A stretch of 64,000 nt of DNA from Meghimatium bilineatum. Its lineage: Eukaryota; Mollusca; Gastropoda; Stylommatophora; Philomycidae. Of this stretch, positions 46,486-57,154 are shown one piece after another (the stretch's first letter is position 1; the number at the start of each line of letters is the position of its first letter). The stretch spans positions 60,790,387 to 60,854,386 of the forward strand of contig CM067298.1 in assembly GCA_034231615.1 (NCBI GenBank), read 5' to 3'. Below the pieces are notes generated by a model. That model was given only the letters and a program-made list of their open reading frames with translations, had not been told where the DNA came from and searched no databases. Made by a program: the position numbers and the translations under genes.

Positions 46486-46655
46486 ACTGTATAATCCAGA
46501 TACATAATACTGCATAATCCAGGTACATAATACTGCATAATCCAGGTACATAATACTGCATAATCCAGGTACATAATACTGCATAATCCAGATACATAAT
46601 ACTGCATAATCCAGGTACATAATACTGCATAATCCAGGTACATAATACTGCACAA
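46486..46655. repeat. 23-bp minisatellite, about 7 units
   Basis: 'tgcataatccaggtacataa' plus 'tac' repeated. Open frames on the minus strand (repeating YVPGLCSIM-like strings) arise from the period and are not genes. Confidence 0.95.
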
Positions 46656-46724
46656 AGAAACACAAAGAGAGACAGAGGTGTGACAGGTGATTATGAGCAT
46701 TTGGTATATCCACTTCCTGAATAT

Positions 46725-46985
46725 TAGTTCATCAGGAAGTTCTTGTCTGTGAGTTTGCGTCAGATTAACCTTATGGTGGCCTCAAAATTCCTTGGACATT
46801 GTGTAATGATAACTCTAGATGATGTTTGATCCACCCATATTTTTCTAGCTAGTCTCTAATGTGGAGCTTCTGAATTATCTTTTTTCACAAGACGATAATC
46901 CTTTAGTGATTGCAGTCTCGTGCAGCTTTGTTTCGTAAGGCATCGTTTCGTGTCATGGTTTGTGCCAAAGACTTTCAGTTGAGGT
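46725..46985 (-). mobile_element. LINE LN-d 3' end
   Basis: The minus strand reads FEATIRLT-like and HRQELPDELIF-like blocks, matching the 'CPxCxRTFxATIRLISHxR' end of this family. Upstream is a WEALAQTMTRNDALR-like stretch. Degraded in several frames. Confidence 0.6.
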
Positions 46986-47321
46986 ATTTAAAGAGTGAGA
47001 AAGATCAAGTACAAAGCTCGGAAATGTAACGATATAATTTGACAATCATGATTGCTAGAATAAGAAAATATTGTCTATATTATATAAGTGAATTGTCTAC
47101 TGTTTCTATGTAATTGAATGCCTGTCTATCTAACTGAACAATCTACCGATTATATCTTGTTTTTCAATATAACAATGAGGCCTGCAGCTCAATTATATTT
47201 TTTGATAGATGTAGTTGAGTTTCGGTAAACACATGGTATCGATGTGTCTAATGTGTCTAATGTTTCGGTAAACACATGGTATCGATGTGTCTAATCATTT
47301 GAAATTTTTTTCCTACTGTAT
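46986..47321. other. Unassigned DNA with a 43-bp tandem duplication
   Basis: 'tttcggtaaacacatggtat' followed by 'cgatgtgtctaat' occurs twice, at 47219-47260 and 47263-47296. Nothing else is recognised. Confidence 0.6.
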
Positions 47322-47590
47322 TTTCTCAAACTCCAGAATATTACCATTATTCTGTCCGAATAACTAAATGCTTTGTGTCATGTATTACATGCGCCTTTAG
47401 GTCTGACATATCCGTTTTCAACATTGCTTTTGGGTCACTTTGATGACTCACAATGGGGTGGGACAGCTCACTCTCCAATACGGGGTGGGATAGATACCCT
47501 CCACCTTCAAAACCTCATTAATTATCCGCATGATATGAATTGTCGTAGGGAGTTTTTCTCCCCCTTAGGGCTCGGCACCACAAATTATCA
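47322..47590 (-). repeat. SINE-1 copy
   Basis: 'ttctcaaactccagaatatt', 'gctttt gggtcactt'-type block and 'attgtcgtagggag' occur in the reverse order of the family. It is old and lacks a clear tail. The 89-codon frame across it is incidental. Confidence 0.65.
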
Positions 47591-47749
47591 AAATTGTGTT
47601 GTAATAGTTAATATATTTTTAGAAGATATGAAAGTATTGTAGATAAATTGAATTTAAATTGGTAGTGTATCCTATTCAGGACATAGCCATCAACCTAGAA
47701 ATTTTGGCTGTAGTGATTTTCTAGGCAATATAAATACGTTCAGTAGTTT

Positions 47750-47870
47750 GCCATTGATTTCTGAACGCTCCGGATGCTCAAATGCCTGTGGTTGGATATC
47801 GAACTCGGTACCTTGGCAGTCACAGACGCGCTCTGTACCACTTTTCCACAGAGCTGGACGTGGTAGATAG
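47750..47870 (-). repeat. SINE-3 copy
   Basis: Reverse complement reads 'ggtacagagcgcgtctgtg', then 'ccaaggtaccgagttcgat', with gagttcgatatcc as B-box-like sequence. Confidence 0.7.
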
Positions 47871-47967
47871 TAGTATATAAGAGTATATAGAAAGTAGAAT
47901 ATAATAGATAATAAATAGAAATATGAATAAGTAGAATATAAGTGTAGGTAGCAAGTAGAATATACGA
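47871..47967. repeat. AT-rich degenerate 'tagaata' repeat
   Basis: Repeated 'agtagaatataa' and 'agtatataa' blocks lead into the TA tract. Confidence 0.6.

Positions 47968-48053
<86 letters not shown>
47968..48053. repeat. (TA)n microsatellite
   Basis: A pure TA run. It opens long minus frames of YIYI that are not genes. Confidence 0.98.
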
Positions 48054-48058
<5 letters not shown>

Positions 48059-48591
48059 CGGTGACAATGGCTCCTATTTTGCTGATGACAAAACAACCCT
48101 CTAAATGATATTTTCTCATGTTGTATAGGTAAACAATTCGATGTAGTAAGCACTAGATTATTTCAGAAAATATAGCATTATAAGTAGATAGTAGAATATA
48201 TTTTGGACATGTTAAATGTGAGATCTTCTGCGGAATCAGCACCAGATTTATCAAGGATAAAATTATCAAGCCCGTCGGTCTGGCATTTGTGTCCTGTAGC
48301 TCTCATTTGGTTTGCGTTAACAACGAAGAATGCAGACCAATTTTCCTGATCTTGGTTATAAAAAAGGCTCTGTGAAATCACTTAATACAGAATCTATGCA
48401 GACCTCCTGCAATACATTTCTTCTTTGCTCTGGCACCTTCTCCAGAATGTCATTGAGTGCTCAAAAATACATCGGGTGTTGATAAGTAAAGATTGATAAA
48501 CGTCTTGGGGAAGTAAACACTTTAGGGGGCATTAATAGCAAAGACAGACTTTAGGATTCTCTTTAACAGTAGATGGAAATATGTTGAGAAT
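48054..48591. other. Unassigned DNA
   Basis: Nothing recognised. Confidence 0.5.
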
Positions 48592-48850
48592 TTGTTGCCA
48601 TTGCAACAATGAACTCTTTTATAATTTATAGCACCAGATTGAAAATATAATCATTATTTTTTATATAGCATTAACCAATATTTTTTACTGTTCACTATAT
48701 AAGCGTTAGTCTTGAGTCATTATATAATCATCAATTGTGATTCACTAAATGATCGATAACTATGATTCACTGTAAGATCATCAGTCAGATTTACTCACTA
48801 TATGATTCTCAGTTATGATTCACTATATGATAATCAGTCATGATTCATAA
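48592..48850. repeat. Local duplicate, copy 2 (partner at 46.3 kb)
   Basis: Matches 46288-46485 in direct order. From about 48780 it goes on into a loose 'gattcactatatgat' repeat instead of the 23-bp minisatellite. Confidence 0.9.
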
Positions 48851-49234
48851 ATGGTAAGCAATCCTTACTCTCTATATATTAAGCCTCATTATTCATTTTA
48901 TTAAACGGCACCAAATGTGTATATAATTGACTTCATTTACTTCCGCATCCATATATATACTCCGGTCCTCTCAGCGTAGCGGCATGCTGTCTGCTGAGAG
49001 TATCACTTATAATACGTAACTCTGTAGCTTCAAGCGATAATCCTTTGAGATCTCCAAAACGTCCAATTAATAAACTGTGTGTTCGTACATCACAAGTGAT
49101 GATGACCATTTGTTACATCCACTTTTGAAAATTCTGTTAAAGTTATGTCCTTGCCTAATAGTTCGTTATAAATAACCAAATGGTCAGAGGGTGTCCGACA
49201 AAGTGGATGGTGCCGCAGTAACCTAATGAACAAA
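48851..49234. other. Unassigned DNA
   Basis: Nothing recognised. Confidence 0.5.
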
Positions 49235-49701
49235 TAGTAACGCAAAATGAGGTAAACAGGTTACTAAAACACTTACCTAGCCTATTAATAAAATATATTT
49301 TAAAAAACATACAATAAAACTAAACAGGACAATTCTCCACGTATCGGCTCAAATTGAACCTTTTTCAAGAGACAAACAACAGAAAACGACAAAATAAAAA
49401 ACAAAATAGATGTCTATATTTCATCAAGCCCCGTCTCCATAATAGCGCAGGGATGGCAACCAAATAGTCTGTAAGGTTGCCATCCCTGCGCTATTATGGA
49501 GACGGGGCTTGATGAAATATAGACATCTATTATGTTTTTTATTTTGTCGTTTTCTGTTGTTTGTCTCTTGAAAAAGGTTCAATTTGAGCCGATACGTGGA
49601 GAATTGTCCTGTTTAGTTTTATTGTATGTTTTTTAAAATATATTTTATTAATAGGCTAGGTAAGTGTTTTAGTAACCTGTTTACCTCATTTTGCGTTACT
49701 A
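49235..49701. repeat. 467-bp nearly perfect palindrome
   Basis: The left arm 49235-49461 and right arm 49475-49701 (227 bp each) are reverse complements with only one difference seen (caaaatag against cataatag). A 13-bp spacer separates them. Outer ends are 'tagtaacgcaaaatgaggt' and its inverse. AAT stands on both sides of the AGTAACGC/GCGTTACT ends and could be a 3-bp target duplication. There is no coding content. Confidence 0.97.
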
Positions 49702-50400
49702 ATAGTTCGTTGATGGCTAATTAACCTTATTATAGCTACAAATGTCCTTGAATAGTTCGGGCACTGAATGACCACTGCAGACGGATTTTGATCTATCCGT
49801 GACTTTCTAGTTACTCTCCGCTGTTGAGCTGCTGCATTTTCCATCTTCTCACAAAATAGTGCGTTCTTTTTTACTGTAGAGCGCACTGTAGATATATTTT
49901 GTGCAAGTTCTTCCCAAGTATCTTGGCCTATTTCAAAGACTTTCAGTGATGACTTTAACGAGTCCTTGTAGCGCTTCCTTTGGCCACCGTGGCATCGCTT
50001 ACCCTTCTCCAGTTCACCATAGAGAAGCATCTTTGGCAGGCGATGTCATACGTACTAAATGACCTGCTCAACGATTCTGTGTCTGTATAAATAAAGAGTG
50101 TCAATGCTAGGGATACAAAATCTGTCAAGGACAGTGATATCTGGAAACTTATCTTGCCACCTGATGTTCATAACTTTTCTGAGACAAGTTGTGTGAACGT
50201 GATTGCTTTCCTCACATGACATCTATACACAGTCCATGTTTCACTTTCAGCTTAGTCTGTTTGTTAATGCCATTTCTACGCCACACATTTGAGTAAAATC
50301 TGCCGAAAGTGATGCTTGCCTTAGCGATCCTTATTTGCACTTCCTCATCAACGGTGGTATTTTATGATAGTGCGCTACTGGGGATGTGAATAATTATTAG
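49702..50400 (-). mobile_element. LINE LN-d 3' region
   Basis: The minus frame 49686-50030 reads MLLYGELEKGKRCHGGQRKR, DTWEELAQNIS and IQCPNYSRTFVAIIRLISHQ, the typical end of this family with a C2H2-like terminal motif (second Cys now Tyr). Upstream to about 50400 the minus strand continues with a degraded KVKHGLCIDVM-like block and an EVQIRIAKASITFGRF-like block. Confidence 0.8.
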
Positions 50401-50689
50401 TTTTATTTAATAATCACCAGTCGTGATTATTTCCTTGAATTCAATTTGTAAATTTGAATTCAATTTCAAATTTGGTTATTTTTGGCGGGCGATTCAAATT
50501 ATATAAAAAGTGTCCAATTAATAGCCAGACAATAATCAAAAACGTACCGAGTGAAGGCTTGTTTACGTTGAGCAGTTAGGTCTACTATACCTACCGACGG
50601 TTTAAATATTTTCCCCTTCGATGCCTAAGAAACCTCACGGGAGTACGTTGCAGGATCGAGTACCAGACATGGAAATCCTTCAAAATTCC
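50401..50689. other. Unassigned DNA
   Basis: 'aattcaatttgtaaatttg' and 'aattcaatttcaaatttgg' give a small AT-rich near-repeat at 50434-50475. Nothing else is seen. Confidence 0.45.
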
Positions 50690-51143
50690 CATATGTAAAG
50701 CATCCATGCCCTGGTGACTAGGTCCCAACTCTGCTGGATTGGTCACATCGTGTGCATACCAGGTGAGGGCCTTCCAAAGAAATTATTCTATGAAGAGCTG
50801 TGCGATGTTAAACTATCATGCGGAGAACAGAAAAAGCGCTTCAGTGATCACCGAAAAAACTCTCTCAAGACCCTAGTTCCTGGGAGACTACAGCCCTTGA
50901 TTGCTCAGCTTGGAAAAACCAGATCACTACTGGCATCACTGATTTGAAAAGGAAACAACACTGCGAGCAATTTACAAGTGACTGAATCGGTAGGGCAAAT
51001 CCGAAAACTCTCCTACCACGAACCCTCTGCACTCCTGCATGAACTGCAATATAACTTTATTATTTTACTATTTATTGTTATTATTATTATGGTTGAGTTT
51101 TTGGTCATCGTCGATCACGACGGACGAACATCATCATCATCAT
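50690..51143 (+). mobile_element. LINE LN-d 3' end, (ATC)n tail
   Basis: The plus strand reads QLCWIGHIVCIPGEGLPKKL, FYEELCDVK and GEQKKRFSDHRKNSLK, then a broken C terminus. The 3' UTR has 'ggtcatcgtcgatcacgacg' and ends in an ATC repeat at 51128-51143, matching the 3' UTR at 23.16 kb. Confidence 0.8.
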
Positions 51144-51149
51144 ATTGAT

Positions 51150-51500
51150 ATCATTGTGTCAATGCTTTCCTGAAAGTAGTCTTCTTTATGGACCTTCCGA
51201 ACACCTCGACATCTTGAGCGAGTTTACATGGACATGTTTACGCAGTCAGATATATTATTTGTCTACTGTCTTCTTGGTCGGTTTCTTCCTCTACTGACAT
51301 TTGCTCTGCCTTCTGCTATTAGTCTTTCCATTCTATTATGTTTCTTTAGATGATAAAAAAAGCTCAACCTTCTTGTTATGATGTTATTTAGGAATCAGCC
51401 CTCTTCGATGTTTCATGATTGTAATACTTTTTTGTTTGTCTTTTTTGCTGTCCATGGTATATGCAAAATTTTTCTATAGCATCTCAATTTAGAAAGCGCC
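51150..51500 (-). mobile_element. LINE LN-g 3' fragment
   Basis: The minus strand reads HLKKHNRMERLIAEGRA and a GRNRPRRQ-like block, followed by NNISD, which parallels FGHIKRHNCLERQIMEGRV at 61.8 kb. Broken and 5'-truncated. Confidence 0.7.
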
Positions 51501-52285
51501 AATTTACTCTGTCACTGTGTATGTAGAGTATTTCATTATATTGACATCAGTACCAAAATTAATTACCTCTTTGTATCGCTTCTTTCCAAACAAGAAAACA
51601 TTAACATAAGCTACATACATAATAATATCTACTTTTATGCATGTTATAAATATTTTCTTCACCCAATTTATACTGTGCATATAGTATATCTGAAGTATCT
51701 GCAATATAAATACACTTCATCATAATACATACACGCACACTGTTCCCAAAAATATATACCTAATTTTGAAGTTCTGTAACACATTTTTATTTTAACTGAA
51801 TATATTGCGAATTAAACTGAAATATAATTATATTTTACTGAAAAATATATCTTAAATGTGTTTTCTTTTACCATATTAAACAGCTTTTTAAATATACATT
51901 GGTCGCGGGTAACTTTGCTTCAATAAAATCGGGTTGCTAATCAAGAATGGTTGAGAGCATATGTGCTAGTGCCTTCATATTGTTCACATCTTTAAGCATA
52001 CACACATTGTTGGTGAAGGCATAAACACACATGACGCGCATTAACAATCATTCTCGGCCCCAAAAAATATCTAAACACCTTCCATCTCAGTAGTACTCCT
52101 TCCCTCTGAAGAGTACTCTTTTCCACTCAACAGAGCAATTCCTCAACATTTCATAGCATCAATTAGAGCACGTAACTATTTAGCTCATGTGATAATTCCC
52201 AGGAGTCTCTGATAAGATGTGCCTGTAGTCAAGCAGTCATTACTAAATTAACTAATCTTTAATACAAGAATTCCGCCGAATACGG
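51501..52285. other. Unassigned DNA
   Basis: Nothing recognised. Confidence 0.5.
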
Positions 52286-52289
52286 ATGT

Positions 52290-52440
52290 GTAGGGCCATT
52301 GGCGTAAAATAATGGCGACACAACGCATTTCAATTTTCTGGAATACATACTGCTTTAAATCTAGTAGGACCATTTTCCGCATACAAGAGAGATCCAATGC
52401 GAGTTTGAGAATGACAAGAAAGAAGAAGAAGAAGAATACA
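52290..52440 (+). repeat. SINE-1 3' half, (GAA)n tail
   Basis: 'cgacacaacgcatttcaatt', 'gcgagtttgagaatgacaag' and a GAA repeat at 52420-52436 match the SINE-1 3' half. Confidence 0.75.
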
Positions 52441-52459
52441 ATTCTGACTAACACCGGGA

Positions 52460-53090
52460 GATAACACTGTTCTTTTAGTAGAAAGTGAACATGAATTACA
52501 AAGACTAATAAATCAAGTCAATAAATCAAGTAATAAATATGGACTAGATATAAATATCCAAAATACATAAACCATGATAATCAGCTAAGGCACAGTAGAA
52601 CAAGAGCTAAACATAAACATATATGGAGAGAAACTACAAGTAAAACATTATTAATATCTTGGACACATAGTCACAAATGACACCAGATGTGAAACAGAAG
52701 TTAAAAGGAGAATAGGAATGGTTAAAAGTGCCAAAATTGATGCCTTGAGATGTTGGTATATAGAAGAATATGGAGAATACCACGGAAAGAGAAGAAAACA
52801 AACAATGTGGTTCTAACAACACTTAATATGAAGAACGAATTACTTAGAGAAATAAAGATCAGGCAAATTAAATATTTTGGACACGTTAAAGGACTTATAG
52901 AAAACCTTACTTGAGGGTATAGTCAAAGGGAAGCTAGCAAGAGGTAGGCAGAGATACAAGTGGAAGAGTAACACCACAAGATGGACAGGTTACAGTCTAG
53001 CAGAATGCCCATCTAAAACAAGAGACAGGAGATGTTGGAGATCTGTTGCAGCCAACCTTCGTTGCGGAGATGACACTTGATAATGATGAA
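52460..53090 (+). mobile_element. LINE LN-b 3' half
   Basis: The plus strand carries the piece after YADD ('agaaagtgaacatgaattac' as at 24.1 kb), KRRIGMVKSA, GKLARGRQRYKWKS and SLAECPSKTRDRRCW, and ends in a 'tgataatgatgaa' tail. About 100 bp around the YGSETW block is missing. Several frame breaks. Confidence 0.85.
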
Positions 53091-53094
53091 CCAA

Positions 53095-53265
53095 TACACC
53101 ACGGAAATCACCGTGTTAAAATTGTTGTATATCAATCTGGAGGAGAGGTACAGAGTGCGTTTGTGACGGTCAAGGTACCGGGAGTGAATCCTGTCGCTGG
53201 CGATTGTGTATCTGGATTGTTCAAAAAGTAAAGGCAAACTACTGAACGTATTTATTGCTTTAAAA
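53095..53265 (+). repeat. SINE-3 copy
   Basis: 'ggtacagagtgcgtttgtg', 'caaggtaccgggagtgaatcc' type block (gggagtgaatcc as B box), then 'aactactgaacgtattt'. It directly follows the LN-b tail. Confidence 0.75.
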
Positions 53266-53344
53266 ATCAATACAGCTCAAAATAATGTTGGATTGATGGC
53301 TACTTAATGAGTAAAATATGCTGCCAATATAGTTGCTGCACTTA

Positions 53345-53480
53345 GAATACAAACAGGTTGTAGTTAGACAAGAATACAAACAGGCGGTAGTTAGACAAGA
53401 ATACAAACAGACTGTAGTTAGACAAGAATACAAACAAGCTGTAGTTAGGCAAGAATACAAACAGGATGTAGTTAGACTAG
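53345..53480. repeat. 27-bp minisatellite, 5 units
   Basis: 'aatacaaacaggttgtagtt' plus 'agacaag' repeated with few changes. Confidence 0.95.
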
Positions 53481-53489
53481 GTGAATACA

Positions 53490-53795
53490 TTTAAAAAAGT
53501 GTTCCTCTTCTTTGTTCGTCCTCGAACTCCTCAAGATTACCAGGATGTAGTCTGGAGAATTGAAAGCTATATGCCACGTTTCTTTTAAGGCTTAGTTTTA
53601 ATATCTGCACCTTTCGACTTAATACATTCAACTTCATCATGGATTCTAAATTATTTTGGCCATCTATGTGATGGGATAGCCAATTCCACATCAAAACCTC
53701 CTTAGTTGCCTCTTACGACATGCATGGTTGGTAATAGTGTTGCTATTCTTTGCTCCCTTTTCAGACCCCAACATCACACAGGTGAAGGAAAGATC
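53490..53795 (-). repeat. SINE-1 copy
   Basis: Reverse order of the family: 'cctcttctttgttcgtcctc', 'ccaggatgtagtctggag', 'ttgcctcttacgacatgcat', 'ctcccttttcagacccc'. Nearly full length. Confidence 0.85.
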
Positions 53796-54427
53796 AAAAC
53801 GGGATACAACTGTAGATACCAGAAAAATCATAAACAAGATTAAATATGTTTGTTGCCTGTTCAGCTGGTATTTGAACATTTAATAGATATAGATTGCAAT
53901 AATGTTCTGTAACATTCGTATTCGATCGTATATGATTGTGACTGTAGAAAATTGAGTCTACCACAAGCAAATATTCCAACAATATATACTAATTTCGAAA
54001 AACCTTGCATTATGTTACATATTGGAAGAGAGAAATAAGTACTCGATGTTACTCGAACACTTCAAGGAACCAATTTCTCTAGCTAACTTTGGATGGTTCT
54101 TCAGAGAGCCTGATATTTTTCTACATAGTGAAAAATTGTTTGAGCACACTGTAACCGTAAGTGGGAAAATTCTTTCCCTGTCATTCCTGCACAAGCAAGC
54201 TTAATGAGAAAGCCATACTATAGTGATGTAAACTTCTATTATTTTGCAATGGTAATGAATACTAGATTTTGAATATAAAACTCCGGTACCAAAATGTATT
54301 CTTGTCGCTATGTTACATATAAAACTCCGGTACCAAAATTTATTCTTGTCGTTATGTTACATATAAAAAGATGTTAATTGATTGAGATGTGCAATTATAT
54401 TTTTGACCAAATTATTTTATCTTAATA
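53796..54427. other. Unassigned DNA with a 47-bp tandem pair
   Basis: A 47-bp unit starting 'aactccggtaccaaaat' occurs twice at about 54276-54369. A 60-codon plus frame at 54022-54204 is not recognised. Confidence 0.5.
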
Positions 54428-54685
54428 GTTCTTCTTCTGCCTTTGTTCACAATCTTCTGTAGGCTAGCACTTGTAGTCATGTAAATGGAACGCGTTTCGT
54501 CGTAATCTACAGTTTACCTAAACTCTTTGCGGCCTTCGACGTAACTTCAGCATGGCTTTTGGCTCACTATGACCTACGGCAATGGGACAGAAATTTTCAC
54601 ATCCCAGTGACCATACGACATACTTCACAGGTCTCAGTGTTGTTATTATTTGCTCTTCTACGGGACGCCGGTAAAACGGTCCAGT
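54428..54685 (-). repeat. SINE-1 copy
   Basis: Reverse order of the family: 'cttcttctgcctttgttcac' (GAA tail and 3' end), 'cagcatggcttttggctcac', 'tcttctacgggacgccggta'. It adjoins the Rep-A copy that holds the KSWAPH transposon. Confidence 0.75.
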
Positions 54686-54704
54686 GCAAGTAGTATTCTT
54701 TGCG

Positions 54705-54857
54705 CATGCAGTTGCGTCTGTGGGTCTCACCAATGGTTCACTAGACAAACCAACCATGCAACAGAAAACCTTAGTAGATGTGCCTTTATATTGAGGTTAT
54801 CTTCTTATAGAAGCTTCATGGCACGTCATCTATACAATCCCGTAGTAGTAACCTTCC
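54705..54857 (+). repeat. Rep-A, left half of a split copy
   Basis: 'gcatgcagttgcgtctgtgg', 'ccatgcaacagaaaacc', 'gaggttatcttcttatag', ending at 'gtagtagtaaccttcc'. The next Rep-A base pairs resume 2.37 kb away at 57232. Confidence 0.9.
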
Positions 54858-54944
54858 ACAAGGCAACAAAATAAAACTTTTTTTAATCATCTGAAACCAA
54901 AATACACTTTTCTAAAGGATTTTTTGGCGCTGATTTCAGATCTG
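54858..54944. repeat. Left terminal inverted repeat of the KSWAPH transposon
   Basis: Starts ACAAGGCAAC; inner block GCTGATTTCAGATCTG. It lies downstream of the gene's stop codon. Confidence 0.85.
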
Positions 54945-55116
54945 GTATCAGTTTTTTTCTATCACGTCAAGTTTTAAAGTTATGAGTGATGTTAGTTTTC
55001 ACTGAACTTGGCTGTATTTTTTCGAGAATCGCAAACATCAATTAAGCAAATGATTCACATCTTCTAGACTAAATCAAATATACTCACATCACAGCATAGA
55101 TATGTAGAATGTTTCT

Positions 55117-56794
55117 TCAAAAATGCTTGGAATTTGATTTTCTGTTATATTCTTCGCCTGGATTATCACGGAATAGCATCCAGCAGAAGTCGGCCATCAT
55201 ACTCTCATTCCACAAACCTTGATAACGGCGCTCCATTAACTGAATGTCCTGGTGAAAACGTTCTCCTTGCTCTTCACTCACCATACCAAGATTTTCTGGG
55301 AAGAAATCTACATGGGAGTGCAAGAAGTGCACTTTTAATGACATGCGACAGCCAAGGTTCTGGTAAGAATCTATTAGACGCTGAACTCCTTCCCTGTACG
55401 TAGGGGACTTATGATTACCAAGAAAGTTTTCACAGACCCACTTGAATGCCTCCCAGGCTTCTAGCTCAGCTCCTGACAGAGACTGTTTGAAACCTTCATC
55501 TTGTAAAACAGATCTGATTTGTGGACCTATAAATATCCCTTCCTTCATTTTTGCAGCAGTTTGGGAATTTATTAACAAGGTACTGAAAACCTTCTGAGTT
55601 TGTCTTACCCATGGTCTTCACAAGGGTTTTCATCAGTCCTAGCTTAATATGGAGAGGTGGCAGAAATATTTTCTGTGGATCAACAAGGGGCATATTTTGG
55701 ACACTGCTTGCTCCTGGCGTACAGATATGCCTGGACTCCCAGACACGTTTGACATAATGTTCCGCTGTTGCTCGACTATCCCATAGGCATAGAAAACAGC
55801 AGTATTTAGTGAATCCTCCTTGCATGCCCATCAACATGCCAATGACCTTTAGATCACCACAGATGTTCCATTGGTGTGTTTTATAATGGATAACTTCAAG
55901 CAAACTGTTCATGTTGTAATAAGATTCTTTCAGATAAACAGAATGTGCAACTGGTATGCTTGGTTTTAAATTTCCATTGTGCAAAAGAACTGCCTTTAAG
56001 CTTCTTCGCGAGGAATCAATGAAGAGACGCCATTCTGATGGATCATGCACTTGTGATAAACTGTTGAAGAGACCATCGATGTCCTGACAATAACTCAATG
56101 AGTCGTCAACATTGAAGAACGTCGTCATGTTGAGATTTCGTTTTCTATAATAAGTTATGTTAACGTCCCTTGCAAGCAAATGCTTTTGCTTAAGCCTTGA
56201 AGCAAGAAGTTCTGCTTTATCTTTAGACAGATTTAGATCACGAATAAGATCATTCAGCTCTGCCTGTGTAAAAGTCTTAGGTTCTAAACATTCATCAACA
56301 GTATAATCTGGATCAGTTGAGTCTGCATTGTGAACAGCTGTGTTTTCACTGCATTCCTCCCCATCTTGCATAGATACGAGTCCACCAGAAGGAGGTAAAG
56401 GAATAGGCAATGAATCGTCATGTGGAACAGGCCTGATGGCAGAATCTAAGCTAGGATATACAATGTTCTGTTTATTTTTAGCAGAGAATCCATTTGTGTT
56501 CACCAGACAAAAGTAGCAATCATTGACATGGTCTCGCGGTTCCCTCCATAACATTGGAATTGCAAATGGCATAGCTGCCTTGCGGCCATTTAGCCAGTCA
56601 CGTAGTCCGCTTGAACAACTGGTACATATGATATGTGGAGCCCAAGATTTATCCTGATCACCCAGTGGACAGCCAAAATACAATATGTATATCTTCTGTA
56701 GATCATCTGAAATTGTGCGCCGCTGTGATTTCGTCACAAATGAACCACACACAAAACAGAAACAGTTTGGATGATTGATGCATCTTCTAGGCAT
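55117..56794 (-). pseudogene. KSWAPH-family gene, nearly intact, one frameshift
   Basis: Likely transposase of the surrounding element; role inferred. The start chosen is MPRRC at 56794, since family members as I remember them begin MPRRC; an ATG 8 codons upstream is possible. Residues 5-99 hold paired cysteines (CFVC, CTSC, CYFC) with KSWAPH at 49-54, resembling a ZAD-like zinc domain. 100-175 is low-complexity linker. 174-205 (FTQAELNDLIRDLNLSKDKA) may be a SAP-like helix pair. From 255 comes a predicted RNase-H-like core: FIDSS (Asp260), CGDLK (Asp314), a Cys-rich insert CCFLCLWDS (332-340), LHIKLGLM (His382). After a single net frameshift near 55.56 kb, the minus frame 55119-55578 continues with EGIFIGPQIR, FLGNHKSPTY, HFLHSHVDFFPEN and EQGERFHQD, then YNRK near the stop. 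About 560 residues in all. The frameshift may be real or a sequencing error. Confidence 0.85.
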
Positions 56795-57154
56795 GATAAT
56801 AAGTTCATAAGTACACAAAATAAGTTATCAAGTACACAAATGCAAGGTTTTTGCAACCTTTAAAATAAAAGAAAGTACAAAACAACGAAATCTCATAATA
56901 TACTTGTCGTAATTACTTTAAGCAAACACCACACGTGTATAAATGGATTTACTATCCTATCGAATACACAAAAATGGTAGCATCGATACTAAATCACGTG
57001 ACCCGAAACTGAACAAAATTGTAACAGCCAGTAATAAAGTATCGATACCAATCTAAATAAAACATTGTACTCGATTTGTGGTCATAACCACTGTTGAAAG
57101 ATATTATAATTAGCTATTACAAAAAAATGTTACGTGGTAGAAAAAAACTAAAGA
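56795..57154. promoter_or_regulatory. 5' non-coding part of the KSWAPH transposon
   Basis: About 360 bp between the gene start and the inner terminal repeat. 'agcatcgatactaaatcac' and 'aagtatcgataccaatc' near 56980-57055 form a pair around ATCGATAC/GTATCGAT and could be a binding site; this is inference. No TATA box can be named with confidence in such AT-rich DNA. Confidence 0.4.

Noticed and set aside
46468-46713. Repeat protein with YVPGLCSIM units
   Set aside because: Product of a 23-bp minisatellite read in three frames.
49235-49701. Penelope-type inverted terminal unit
   Set aside because: The arms carry 'ggttcaatttgagccgatac', which recalls such termini, but no reverse transcriptase or ribozyme core is present, so the origin is left open.
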